NCBI GenBank assembly: GCA_018223385.1
Contig: JAGTTR010000005.1
Coordinates: forward strand, 62,001-126,000
Source: Oscillospiraceae bacterium Marseille-Q3528
Lineage (GTDB): Bacteria > Bacillota > Clostridia > Lachnospirales > Lachnospiraceae
Length of the DNA stretch: 64,000 nt
Direction: 5' to 3'
Shown piece by piece: positions 16,606 through 26,300 of the stretch (positions within the stretch are counted from its first letter, which is position 1; each line of letters starts with the position of its first letter). The notes under the pieces are model-generated. The model was not told the DNA's origin. It searched no databases and saw only the letters and a program-made list of their open reading frames with translations. The position numbers and the translations under genes were made by a program.

Positions 16606-17613
16606 ATGGAATACGTAACACTTGGGAAAAGTGGACTTCGCATATCAAGACTGGGCTTTGGCGGCATCCCGATCCAGAGGATCGACCGGGAGGGCACGAG
16701 AGTGCTGGTAGATCGTCTGGTGGAGGACGGCATCAATTTCATTGACAGTGCCAGAGGCTATACCGTCAGCGAGGAGTATCTGGGATACGCGCTGGAAGGC
16801 AGAAGGGAGAAATTTGTTCTGGCAACGAAATCCATGGCCCGGACGAAGGAAGCCATGGAGGCTGATATCGAGAAGAGCCTGCACAATTTCCGGACAGACT
16901 ATATCGACCTTTATCAGGTGCACAACCCCAGTATGGAGCAGCTGGAGCAGGTGATGGCGCCCGGCGGTGCGCTGGAAGCGCTGATGGAAGCCAAAGAGGC
17001 AGGGAAGATCGGCCATATCGGCCTGACGGCCCACGCGGAGGCGGTATTTGAGAAAGCACTGGAGCTGCCCTGGGTGGAGACGATCATGTTTCCTTATAAT
17101 ATTGTAGAAACCCAGTGCACGCATCTCATTCATGCGTGTGCGGAGAAAAATATCGGCTTTATTGACATGAAGCCGCTGGCGGGCGGCGCCATCGAGGATG
17201 CCGACCTGGCCATGCGTTTCGTCTGTACGAATCCGGATGTGACTGTGGTCATTCCGGGCATGTACAATCTGGACGAGATCACACAGAATCTGCAGGCGGT
17301 ACAGCGTACAGAAGCGCTGACTGCCGAGGAACAGGAAAAGATTGAAGCAGTCCGTAAAACACTGGGCAGCAATTTCTGCCGCCGGTGTAATTACTGTGCT
17401 CCGTGTACGGTTGGCATCCCGATTCCCAGCGTCTTTCTTTTCGCAGGATATCTGGAGCGCTATGGACTGGGAGACTGGGCGAAGGATCGGTACGGCAGCC
17501 TGAAGGTGAAGGCTAGTGCCTGTATCGAGTGCGGCGCCTGTGAGCCCCGGTGTCCGTACGAGTTGCCCATCCGGGAGATGATGAAGCGGGCTGCCGAGGA
17601 ATTTGGCGAGTAG
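16606..17613 (+). CDS. Aldo/keto reductase with C-terminal 4Fe-4S domain
   Basis: 335 residues from ATG 16606, just after GGGAGGAAG; an upstream in-frame start at 16555 has no ribosome site. Residues 1-255 form the aldo/keto reductase TIM barrel (MEYVTLGKSGLRISRLGFGG, FIDSARGYTVSEEYLG with the catalytic-type D and Y, DYIDLYQVHNPS). From about 260 there is a cysteine-rich tail with CRRCNYCAPCTVGIPIP and CIECGACEPRCPYELPI; the latter is a ferredoxin-like 4Fe-4S motif. This architecture is common in anaerobes, where electrons may come through the cluster. It is followed by dehydratase genes, suggesting a shared reductive pathway. Confidence 0.9.
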   Translation: MEYVTLGKSGLRISRLGFGGIPIQRIDREGTRVLVDRLVEDGINFIDSARGYTVSEEYLGYALEGRREKFVLATKSMARTKEAMEADIEKSLHNFRTDYIDLYQVHNPSMEQLEQVMAPGGALEALMEAKEAGKIGHIGLTAHAEAVFEKALELPWVETIMFPYNIVETQCTHLIHACAEKNIGFIDMKPLAGGAIEDADLAMRFVCTNPDVTVVIPGMYNLDEITQNLQAVQRTEALTAEEQEKIEAVRKTLGSNFCRRCNYCAPCTVGIPIPSVFLFAGYLERYGLGDWAKDRYGSLKVKASACIECGACEPRCPYELPIREMMKRAAEEFGE

Positions 17614-17634
17614 GAAGGAAGTAACAGAAAAAGA

Positions 17635-18909
17635 ATGTCAGTGGTAGATAAGTTTATTGATTACGTGCATGACGAGGTGGTGGAGCACCCGGAGAAAAGC
17701 TGGGAGAAGATGGTGTTCGGCTTCCAGGCCAACAAGCTGAAAACCCGGATTTTGCCGAAGAAAAACCTGTCGAAAGGCTATCAGAAGCTGGAGACAATGA
17801 TGATGGCACTGGTGGCGGATGCGCTGAAGGATCAGGGAAGCTACGTGTGGGGCAATATTTTTGCGCCCTGTGAGATCATGGAGGCACTGGGCCTTCGTAC
17901 CCTTTCCATTGAGTGCCTGTCCTGCTATTTTTCCGGTTATCATCTGGAGGACTATTTCATCGACCGGGCGCAGAACAGCGGCATTGCACCGACCCTTTGC
18001 TCCTATCACAAGACATTTATCGGCGGCGTGGAGAGCGGCGCGGTGAAACACCCGGAATATGCGGTGACCACCTCCCTGTCCTGTGACGGCAACCTGAACA
18101 CCTTCCGTTATCTGGAAAAAAAGATCGGCGTGCCGTACACGTTCCTGGATGTGCCGTACGCGGACGATGAGGCATCGGTGGACTATCTGGCAGAACAGCT
18201 GAAAGAATTTGCGTATCGTCTGGCGGAGCACTGTGGAAGAACCTTTGACGAGGAAAAGTTAAAAGAGATCATCCGCACGGAAAACGAGACGAGAGATCTG
18301 CTGGAACAGTTTTTCCAGCTGCAGAAGGATCACTGGTATCCGGGAGAGCTCATCAGCCATCTGTATCTCATGATGGGGACGCACCTGATGATGGGTACCA
18401 GGGAACTGCGGGATCTGGCGGCTTTTCTCGTGGAGGATATCCAAAAATATCCGGCCTTTGACGGCAAGCGCATCCTGTGGGTGCATCTCATGCCTTTTTA
18501 TCAGGAAACGCTGAAAGAATATTTTAACGAAAATCAGAAATACCAGATCATTGCTAGCGATATGGAGCTGGACGGCCCGAGACATCTGGATGAGAATGCC
18601 CCGTTCCGGGCGCTGGCACAGAAGATCATTGCCAACCTGTTCAACGGTTCCTATTCTCATAAGGCGAAGGTCATCGGCGATCTGGCGGAGGAATTACAGC
18701 CCGATGCGGTCATCCATTTCTGCCACTGGGGCTGCAAGCAGGCGGCGGGCGGCAGTATTCTTCTGAAAGAAAAAATGCAGGAGCTGGGCATCCCCATGCT
18801 GATCCTGGACGGGGACGGCATCGACCGGCGCAACAGCCATGACGGACAGATCCGCACAAGGCTGGAAGCATTTCTGGAAATGCTGGAGGCGGAGCAGAAA
18901 GTATGTTAG
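17635..18909 (+). CDS. 2-hydroxyacyl-CoA dehydratase family protein (HgdB/FldB type)
   Basis: 424 residues. The sequence follows the D-component dehydratase family: FAPCEIMEALGLRTLSIE (about 76-93), cysteine residues in IECLSCYFSGYHLED and SLSCDGNLNTFRYLEK, and a second lobe with DAVIHFCHWGCKQAAGG (about 360-376). The conserved cysteines would hold a 4Fe-4S cluster. Such proteins either dehydrate 2-hydroxyacyl-CoA by a radical route or act in related ATP-driven reductions, as in benzoyl-CoA reductase. The stop overlaps the start of the next gene by seven bases. Start at ATG 17635 after GGAAGGAAG. The substrate is unknown. Confidence 0.85.
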   Translation: MSVVDKFIDYVHDEVVEHPEKSWEKMVFGFQANKLKTRILPKKNLSKGYQKLETMMMALVADALKDQGSYVWGNIFAPCEIMEALGLRTLSIECLSCYFSGYHLEDYFIDRAQNSGIAPTLCSYHKTFIGGVESGAVKHPEYAVTTSLSCDGNLNTFRYLEKKIGVPYTFLDVPYADDEASVDYLAEQLKEFAYRLAEHCGRTFDEEKLKEIIRTENETRDLLEQFFQLQKDHWYPGELISHLYLMMGTHLMMGTRELRDLAAFLVEDIQKYPAFDGKRILWVHLMPFYQETLKEYFNENQKYQIIASDMELDGPRHLDENAPFRALAQKIIANLFNGSYSHKAKVIGDLAEELQPDAVIHFCHWGCKQAAGGSILLKEKMQELGIPMLILDGDGIDRRNSHDGQIRTRLEAFLEMLEAEQKVC

Positions 18910-20585
18910 GTTATATTTGTAAATACACGCCGGTGGAGATTTTTGAGGCCATGGGCATCGAGACGAAGCGGATCGAGCCGGAGGTGACCAGCTTCGGGCA
19001 GGCCGATCTGCGCATGCATCCCAACATCTGCAGCTTTGCCAAGGGGGTGCTGGAGGATGTGATGGCTGGGGACTATGACGGCCTGATCCTCACCACCTGC
19101 TGTGACAGCATCCGGCGGCTGTACGATGTGCTCAAAGAGCAGTACCCGGAGAAATTTATCTATATTCTGGATGTGCCGCGGATCACCAAGGAAGCGGGCA
19201 TTACCCTGTATGAGCAGCGCATCCGTGCCATGATCAGAGCCTGCGAATCCTATTACGGGAAAACTTTTGAGGAAACGAAGCTGGCAGAGATCCTGGCGGC
19301 CAGAAAGGACAGTGCGCCGATTTCCGTCAGCCCGAACCGGGCCAAAGGAACGCTGAACATCGGCATTGCCGGTGCCAGGGCCGGACAGCTGCTGAAGGAC
19401 ATTCTGGAGGAACAGGGCGTGCACACGGCCTTTGACCTGACATGCACCGGCCTGGATCGGAAGGTTCTCTATGAGCCGGAGCAGGTGCTGACCGGCTACA
19501 CGAGAGGGCTGCTGAGCCAGTTCCCGTGCATGCGGATGGAGGCGGCGTCCAACCGGGATGAGCTGATCTTACGCTACGCGGACAGTGTGGACGGCATCAT
19601 TTACCATACGGTACAGTTTTGCGACAATTATGCTTATGAATACGCCTGGCTGAAAGGGATTTTGAAGAAACCCATGCTGCTGCTGGAGACGGATTACACG
19701 AAACAGAGCAGAGGGCAGGTGCTGACAAGAATTGAGGCTTTTCTGGAATCGCTGGGCAAGGCGCGGGGAGGCCCGAGAGACATCGGAGGGGAAGGCATGA
19801 AATATGTACTTGGCGTGGACAGTGGTTCCACATCCACCAACGCGGTCATTATGGACAGTGACCGGCATCTGCTGGCGTCTGCGGTGGTGCGCACCGGTGC
19901 CAAGGCCGGGGAGAGCGCAGACCGGATTCTGACGGAGGTGCTGGAAAAAGCGGGCCTGAGAAGAGAACAGCTTTCCTGGATCGTATCCACCGGGTATGGA
20001 CGGGTCAGCATTCCCTATGCGGATGAAAATGTGACAGAGATCAGCTGCCATGGCCGGGGTGCCCACTATTTTAACCCGGATATTCGGACGATTCTGGATA
20101 TCGGCGGGCAGGACAGCAAGGCCATCCGCCTGAAAGCGGACGGCGAAGTGGCGGATTTCGTCATGAATGATAAATGTGCGGCGGGCACGGGGCGTTTCCT
20201 GGAAATGATCGCCCGGACGCTGGAGGTGGACATTGACGATCTGGGGCCCATTGCCCTGAAGTCCACGGAGGACATCGAGATCACCAGCATGTGTTCGGTA
20301 TTTGCCGAGTCCGAGGTGATTTCCCTGATCGCCAACAATAAGGAAAAAGCAGACATTGCCAACGGCATCTGCCGTTCCATCGCGGGCAAGGCCTGGTCGC
20401 TGATGAAGCGGGTGGGCATGGAGCCGGGCTTTATGATGACCGGCGGCGTGGCCAAGAATCCGGGGGTGGTGAAAGCTGTGGAAGACCGGATCGGCGCCAA
20501 GCTGTATATCTGCCCTGAGCCGGAGATCGTGGGCGCGGCGGGAGCTGCGCTGTATGCGCTGGATCGAGTGACAGGTAAGGTGTAA
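18903..20585 (+). CDS. Fusion of 2-hydroxyacyl-CoA dehydratase-like domain and BadF/HgdC-type activase
   Basis: 560 residues. Residues 1-295 form a short second dehydratase-like subunit (LGYICKYTPVEIFEAMGIE, LILTTCCDSIRRLYDV). From residue 299 (MKYVLGVDSGSTSTNAVIM) comes a complete ASKHA-fold ATPase activase: VDSGSTSTN phosphate loop, DIGGQDSKAI, NDKCAAGTGRFLE with the cluster-ligand cysteine, TSMCSVFAESEVI with the second cysteine, and MTGGVAKNPGVV. In most organisms the activase is a separate gene. GGAGGGG lies six bases before the internal ATG at 19797, so it may also be translated alone. With the gene before it, this makes an alpha, beta and activator set in two genes. Confidence 0.88.
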   Translation: MLGYICKYTPVEIFEAMGIETKRIEPEVTSFGQADLRMHPNICSFAKGVLEDVMAGDYDGLILTTCCDSIRRLYDVLKEQYPEKFIYILDVPRITKEAGITLYEQRIRAMIRACESYYGKTFEETKLAEILAARKDSAPISVSPNRAKGTLNIGIAGARAGQLLKDILEEQGVHTAFDLTCTGLDRKVLYEPEQVLTGYTRGLLSQFPCMRMEAASNRDELILRYADSVDGIIYHTVQFCDNYAYEYAWLKGILKKPMLLLETDYTKQSRGQVLTRIEAFLESLGKARGGPRDIGGEGMKYVLGVDSGSTSTNAVIMDSDRHLLASAVVRTGAKAGESADRILTEVLEKAGLRREQLSWIVSTGYGRVSIPYADENVTEISCHGRGAHYFNPDIRTILDIGGQDSKAIRLKADGEVADFVMNDKCAAGTGRFLEMIARTLEVDIDDLGPIALKSTEDIEITSMCSVFAESEVISLIANNKEKADIANGICRSIAGKAWSLMKRVGMEPGFMMTGGVAKNPGVVKAVEDRIGAKLYICPEPEIVGAAGAALYALDRVTGKV

Positions 20586-20587
20586 AG

Positions 20588-20720
20588 TGATGAGCGCAAA
20601 AGAAAAGGAAGCGACGTCGAAGACGGCATTTACTTTTCTTGCGCCATCAGCGAACGAACTATCTGCAATAGCAGATGATAAAGCGCGTCAGCGCGGGTTC
20701 GTGAGCCTGAGTTCGTGCTA
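20588..20720. repeat. Family B structured intergenic repeat, copy 1
   Basis: It starts three bases after the activase stop. A long hairpin is formed by TGATG-a-GCGCAA-aa-GAAAAG (20588-20607) and CTTTTCTTGCGCCATCA (20633-20649), with an internal CGTCgaaGACG. Next, CGAAC and GTTCG enclose two hairpins, ATCTGCaatAGCAGAT-like and GCGCgtcaGCGC. The same parts recur at 49494-49620 with different but still pairing flanks. Confidence 0.75.
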
Positions 20721-20748
20721 CACTGTGAAAATAAGCACGGAAGTGTGA
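20590..20748 (+). CDS. Possible 52-codon ORF within family B repeat
   Basis: ATG at 20590 opens a frame reading MSAKEKEATSKTAFTFLAPS and continuing to TGA at 20746-20748, with a partial ribosome site AAGGTG seven bases upstream. The core AKEKxATSKTAxxFLA is also encoded in the copy at 49499-49567. The frame may be conserved because the nucleotide structure is, so translation is uncertain. Confidence 0.25.
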   Translation: MSAKEKEATSKTAFTFLAPSANELSAIADDKARQRGFVSLSSCYTVKISTEV

Positions 20749-20776
20749 ATGATAATAAAAAAGCGGAGGGAAAACG

Positions 20777-21175
20777 ATGAACAGCAACAATCCAAAGTAT
20801 GTGGGAAAGAAGAGAAAGACCAGCCCGGTGCCGTATTTTGCGGTGCTGGCATTTCTGATCCTGGCTTACCTGATTTCCTCAAAACTGCGAAGCTCCAGTC
20901 AGGAGGAGCGTCTGTCTGACATCAAGGTGGAGAAGGAGGTCAGTGTGCTGCTGACAGAGCTGGGCTATCCGGGGGATGATCCGACGGTGGCACCGGCTGA
21001 CGGCTGGGAGTGGCAGGAGGACGAGGATCCCCAGTGCTGGCTCAATCCGGAGACCGGCGGCAGAATGGTGCCGGTGCTGAAGGAAGACGGTACGCTGGAT
21101 CACTGGTATTATTTAAGCTCTCACGGCAAGACATACATGATCCAGGAAGATGGCACCTACGTGCCGGAGGAGTAA
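20777..21175 (+). CDS. Small single-span membrane protein heading the JetABC operon
   Basis: 132 residues. A basic start (MNSNNPKYVGKKRKTS) precedes one helix (about 18-35, VPYFAVLAFLILAYLIS), so the C-terminal 95 residues should be outside. That part has GWEWQEDEDPQCWLNPETGGRMVPVL (about 76-101) and ends DGTYVPEE. I do not recognise a family. A clear ribosome site (GCGGAGGG) precedes the ATG. The stop is nine bases before jetA, so it is probably co-transcribed with jetABC. That makes it a candidate accessory part of the system, although chance co-location cannot be excluded. Confidence 0.75.
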   Translation: MNSNNPKYVGKKRKTSPVPYFAVLAFLILAYLISSKLRSSSQEERLSDIKVEKEVSVLLTELGYPGDDPTVAPADGWEWQEDEDPQCWLNPETGGRMVPVLKEDGTLDHWYYLSSHGKTYMIQEDGTYVPEE

Positions 21176-21184
21176 TTCACAAAG

Positions 21185-22615
21185 ATGCAGTTAATGTATG
21201 AGATCCCGGACAGCTTCTGGAGCCTGTTCCGGTCAGTCAACAGGGCCGCCTATATGGAGGCCCTGTTGATTCTGAATGAAGAATATCAATATAACAATTA
21301 TTTTCTGAGCAGGGATGTGTGTATACAGATCCTTGGTGATTTTTATGCAAAAAAACGGGTGGCCCTTGCCCGGGAGGACAACGAGAACGACCAGGAGGCC
21401 AGCGAGCCCCCCGCGTCCCGGATCCTGAACTGGCTCATCCGCACGGGCTGGCTGCGGCGGCAGGAGGATTATGAGAGTCTGACGGCAAACATCGTCATTC
21501 CTGATTACGCGGCGGTATTTCTGGAGGCCTTCGAGCGGCTCACTCAGGAGGACAGCGGCGAGACCGACATCTATATTCAGAACATTTATGCCACGCTTTT
21601 TTCCTTTCGCACAGCGCCCACGGCCAACGAAGGCATGCTGAAAACAGCGCTCATCAACACGCGGCAGCTGAACCGGTCGCTGCAGACGATGCTTCACAGT
21701 ATGGAGGGGTTTTTCGGGCGTCTGCTGGAACAGACCGATTACGGTGCCCTGCTGGGTGAGCATCTGAACGGTTACGTGGAGGATGTGGTGGGTCAGAAAT
21801 ATCATATCCTGAAAACCGGGGACAATTTTTACCGCTATAAAACGGATATCAAAAAATGGCTCCGGGAAATGCGGGAGAACGAGGACTGGCTGGCAACGCT
21901 GCCCCATGCGGAGGAGACGCTGGATCTCGTCGATGCCATTGAGCGGGGGTTTGACGATATCGAGCACCGGATCGAGAGCATTGACCGGGAGCACAGCAAA
22001 TATGTCCGGGCCACGGTGACGAGACTGGGGTATCTGCTGAACCGGGAGGAGGACATGAAGGGCCTGCTGGTGCAGCTGATGACGGCCATTGGCGGGGAAA
22101 ATATGGATGAGCGGCTTGCGGAAGCCGCCGGGCGGATGAACCTGTCCAGTCTGGACATTCTTTCGGAAAAATCCCTGTACAAGCCGAGAAAGCTCCGGGC
22201 GGATTTCATCAGCCAGATGGAAGAGCGGGAGGAAGAGACGCCCCAGCTGTCTACCAGAGAGGTGCTGCGCCTGAACCGGATGCAGGGCCGCTACAGCCGG
22301 AAAGAGATCCGGGAATTTCTGGACAGCCATGCCAAGGACGGCGTGTTCCGGCCTGACGGCGATTCTGTGCGGACACCGGCGGATTTTGAGAAGCTCATTC
22401 TGGCCTATGACGACAGCCTGCGCCGGGACAGCCGCTATGTGGTGACGGACACCGGGAAGCGGATACAGGCCAATGGATACAGTTATCCGGCGCTGATCTT
22501 CACAGAAAAGAAGAAAGAATCTGCCTCGAAGACCGGTGATATTACGGATAAGGATAACCAACAGATAGAGGTCGAATGGGATGAGACTGCGAATCGGGTC
22601 GGCCAGCTGAATTGA
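21185..22615 (+). CDS. jetA: JetA/MksF-like subunit (kleisin) of a Wadjet-type SMC complex
   Basis: 476 residues. The N-terminus (MYEIPDSFWSLFRSVNRAAYMEALLILNEEYQYNNYFL) and overall helical pattern match the JetA family (DUF5716 type) found with JetB and JetC in Firmicutes. A winged-helix-like start is followed by a helical middle (TRQLNRSLQTMLHSMEGFFGRLLEQ, about 160-184) and a C-terminal domain near FISQMEEREEETPQLSTREVLRLNRMQGRYSRKEI. As kleisin it would bridge the JetC heads and bind JetB. Start at ATG 21185; the ribosome site GGAGGAG lies 11 bases upstream at the end of the previous gene. The exact Wadjet type is not certain. Confidence 0.82.
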   Translation: MQLMYEIPDSFWSLFRSVNRAAYMEALLILNEEYQYNNYFLSRDVCIQILGDFYAKKRVALAREDNENDQEASEPPASRILNWLIRTGWLRRQEDYESLTANIVIPDYAAVFLEAFERLTQEDSGETDIYIQNIYATLFSFRTAPTANEGMLKTALINTRQLNRSLQTMLHSMEGFFGRLLEQTDYGALLGEHLNGYVEDVVGQKYHILKTGDNFYRYKTDIKKWLREMRENEDWLATLPHAEETLDLVDAIERGFDDIEHRIESIDREHSKYVRATVTRLGYLLNREEDMKGLLVQLMTAIGGENMDERLAEAAGRMNLSSLDILSEKSLYKPRKLRADFISQMEEREEETPQLSTREVLRLNRMQGRYSRKEIREFLDSHAKDGVFRPDGDSVRTPADFEKLILAYDDSLRRDSRYVVTDTGKRIQANGYSYPALIFTEKKKESASKTGDITDKDNQQIEVEWDETANRVGQLN

Positions 22616-22650
22616 CAGGTTGAAATCGGGAAGGCAGAAGGAGACATGTG

Positions 22651-23388
22651 ATGATAGAATACTACGAGCAGCTGATGAATGAGGAGCAGCAGGAGCTGAC
22701 CCGCATCATCAAGCTTTTATTCCGGCAGACGTTTTTGCTGGAGCATAAATATGAAAAAAGAAGCGGCCGGTTTGTGCCCAGCCAGGACTTCCGCATTGCA
22801 GACCGGCATCTGGAATTTCTGAAAGCTTATTTTGCCGTGGCTGGCATCCAGGTGTGTGAAAACAGTCATATGGGGCTGATCTATTTGCAGGGAGAAACGA
22901 TTGTGGGGGAGAAGCTGCCACGGCTGGCCAGCATTTATGTGTTGGTGCTGAAGCTGATCTATGACGAGCAGATGGCAGCGGCGTCCTCCAGTGTGCAGGT
23001 GCATACAACGCTGGGTGAGGTCAATGGCCGGGCCGGTGAGTTTGGCCTGTTGAAAACCACCCCGTCCCCCACGGAGCTTCGCCGGACGGTTACCTTGCTG
23101 AAACGGTATCAGATCGTGGAGCCGCTGGACGTGATGGAGGATCTGGGGGCGGAGAGCCGACTGGTCATCTATCCCAGTATCCAGGCCGTGCTGCTGGGTG
23201 ACGATATCCGGGCGCTGCTGAAACTGTACAGTGGCAGTACCGAAGACAGCGAGGAAACGGTGGACAGCAGAGAAGCCGAAGAAGAAGTGGCGGAAGATAA
23301 TGATGAGGATACAGCAGATAGCAGTGAAAACGACGGAAAGGAGAATTCGATTGGAGAATCAGAAGACGACGGAAGAGAAGCCCTTTAA
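22651..23388 (+). CDS. jetB: JetB/MksE-like subunit of a Wadjet-type SMC complex
   Basis: 245 residues from ATG 22651, seven bases after AAGGAG; GTG at 22648 is possible. Residues 1-190 match the small MukE/DUF4194-like partner: LTRIIKLLFRQTFLLEHKYEKRSG (about 17-40), FRIADRHLEFLKAYFAVAG, and VNGRAGEFGLLKTTPSPTELRRTVTLLKRYQIVEPLD, a winged-helix segment. The last 50 residues are a highly acidic, disordered tail (EDSEETVDSREAEEEVAED), which overlaps the start of jetC by 38 bases. It is expected to bind the JetA kleisin and DNA. Confidence 0.82.
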   Translation: MIEYYEQLMNEEQQELTRIIKLLFRQTFLLEHKYEKRSGRFVPSQDFRIADRHLEFLKAYFAVAGIQVCENSHMGLIYLQGETIVGEKLPRLASIYVLVLKLIYDEQMAAASSSVQVHTTLGEVNGRAGEFGLLKTTPSPTELRRTVTLLKRYQIVEPLDVMEDLGAESRLVIYPSIQAVLLGDDIRALLKLYSGSTEDSEETVDSREAEEEVAEDNDEDTADSSENDGKENSIGESEDDGREAL

Positions 23389-26300
23389 GGCGCTGTCTCG
23401 GATCTGCCTGAACAACTGGCATTACATCGACAAAAAAGTGCTGTCTTTCCGGGACGGCATTAATTTCTTTACGGGCCATTCCGGCAGCGGAAAATCCACC
23501 GTCATTGACGCACTGCAGGTGGTGCTCTACGCCAACACGGACGGCCGGGCATTTTTCAACAAAGCGGCGGCGGACGATTCCGACCGAAGCCTCATCGAGT
23601 ACCTGCGGGGCATGGTGAGTATCGGCGATAACGACGAATTTTCCTATCTGCGGAATCGGAATTTTTCCAGTACCATCGTGCTGGAGCTGACCCGGACGGA
23701 CACCGGGGAGCGGGAGTGCATCGGCATTGTCTTTGATGTGGAGACAGCCTCCAACGACATTTCCCGGATGTTTTTCCGCCACAGCGGGCCGCTGCCGGAG
23801 CATCTGTACCGGAAGGAAAAGCGGTGCATGGCGGCGGCCGAGGTGCGGGAGTGGATGCAGACGAATTTTTCTGCGGAGGATTATTTCTGCACGGGACACA
23901 ATGAGCGGTTCCGCCGCCAGCTGTATGAAAATTATCTGGGCGGTCTGGATATGGAAAAATTCCCGCTGCTGTTCAAGCGGGCCATTCCCTTCCGCATGAA
24001 CATCCGGCTGGAGGATTTTGTCAAAGAATACATCTGTATGGAAAAAAATATCCGCATCAGTGATATGCAGGAGAGCGTGCTCCAGTATGGCCGCCTGCGG
24101 AAAAAGATCGAGGATACCCAGGCGGAGGTGCGGGCGCTGGAAGAGATCTGTGACGGTTCTGCCAAAGCGGCGGCACTGGAGGAAAAAGAGGGACGGCTTT
24201 CCTATGCTCTGGGCCGTCTGTCGGTAAAACGGCAGCGGGAGCTTTTGACCTCCCTTTCTGCCCAGCGGGACAACGCGGGCAAGGATGTGGCGCTGCTCAA
24301 AGAAAAAGAGACGCAGCTGCAGGAACAGATCACAAAGGAGCGGACAGAACTGGAGGAGATCATTGGCCGCCAGAAAAGCAGTGGCTGTGAGGAAATTCAG
24401 GCGCAGCTGGAGGCGGTGCGCGAGGTCATCCATCATCTCCACGGCAGCCGGGAGCGGTGGCAGCGCACCAGCGAGGCCCTTTCCGGCTGGGAGGAACTGG
24501 AGGATGCGCCCAACCAGATGCTGTGGGATATCGAGAAATTCCAGGAGCAGTCCATCACCGAGGAAGAACTGCAGCGATTGAAACAGGCCATTGCCGATCT
24601 CCTGAAGGAAAAACAGGAGGAAGAGCGGGAACTCCGGGGCCGTCAGCGGGAGCTGAAACGGCAGAGGAAGCAGACGGAAGAAGAGTTAAAGGAATTAAAA
24701 CAGGGCCGGAAAGCCTACCCCAGGGAGCTGCATGAGGCACAGCAGCTGCTGCGCAAAGCCCTGCGGGAGCAGGCCGGAAAACCGGTGGAGGTCCATGTGC
24801 TGGCGGATCTGCTGGACATCCGGGATGAGACGTGGCGGAATGCGGCAGAAGGATATCTGGGTAACAACCGGCTGGCGCTGGTGGTGGAGCCTGCCTATGC
24901 GGCGGCGGCCATGGAGATTTACCGGAACATGGATCGGAAGAAATACTGCCGGGTGGCGGTGCTGGATACCGAGAAAATCGCAGCCGGTGGTTTCCGCATC
25001 CAGGAGGGCTCTCTGGCGGAGGAACTGGTAACCGATGTGCCCTACGTGAAGGACTGTATTGCTTTCCTGCTGGGACGGGTGCGCAAATGTCAGACCGTGG
25101 AGGAGCTGCGGGGCAGCGGCACCGGTGTGACGCCGGATTGCCTGTGTTACCGGGGGTTCCGGCTCTGGCACATGAACCCGGAGGATTACACCCGCCGGGC
25201 GTACATCGGTGAGGTCAGCCTGCGGGGCCGGATCCGGCGGCTGGAAGAGACGCTGGAAGGGCTGGCAGAGCAGGAGGCAGAGACCCAGGAGCAGCTGGCA
25301 GCGTATGAGCAGCTGTTTTCCCTGGAAACGCTGTCCTATGCGTCTGCAGATTACATGGGCTGGCTGGCAGACATGCGCCAGATCAAAGGAAAAGAAAAGG
25401 AACAGCAGGCGCTGGAAAAGCGGCTGGAGCAGCTGCGCACCTCTGACCTGCAGGCGCTGGAAGAGCAGAAGCAGGCCTGTGAAGAGCAGATCCGGGACAA
25501 GGAGGCAACGCTGCGGGGTATCATCGGTGATATCCGCAGCCGGGAGGATGCCATTTCGGACATGAACCGGGCGCTCATCGACGAGAACGTGCAGCTGGAA
25601 GAGCTGAACCGGGCATTCCCGGTGGATGCGGCCAAAGAAACGGCGCTGCGGGAACATCAGGAAGCGGTATCGGAGCAGGAGGGCTTTGAGGCGGCGGAAA
25701 ACCGGCTGAACCGGGAAATCCGGCGGCTCCGGCAGAGTGCTGAGGAAGCATACGCGCAGCTGACAGAACAGAAGACCGCCTACCTGCGGGCCTACCCTAA
25801 CCGGAGTTTCCCGGCATCGGATAAGGACTGCACGCCCTACGCGGAGCTGTTGTCCCAGCTGTCCTGCAAGGATCTGGAAACTTTCCGGAAGAAAGCCCAG
25901 GAGCAGGCCCGGGCATCGGCAGAACATTTCCGGGACGATTTTATTTTCAAGATCCGCAGCGCCATCCGGGAGGCCATCCAGCAGAAAGACGAGCTGAACC
26001 GGGTCATCCGGCGGCTGAATTTCGGAAAAGACCGTTACGAATTTATCATTTCTAAAAATAAAGGAATGGACGGCAAGTACTACGATATGTTCATGGATGA
26101 TGCGCTGCAGATCCAGCCGTCAGGGCTGCCGGATCAGATGGAAAACCAGTTGAACCTGTTTACCATGGAGCACGAAAGCCAGTATGCGGACGTGATGAAC
26201 GAGCTGATCTCCATTTTCATCCCGCCGGAAAATGCCACACCGGAGGAGCTGGAGGAGGCCAAGCGAAATATGGCGAAATACTCCGACTACCGGACATACC

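Noticed and set aside
24695..25927. Long minus-strand frame inside jetC
   Set aside because: It is antisense to the coiled-coil coding region, with no family features and no start signal.
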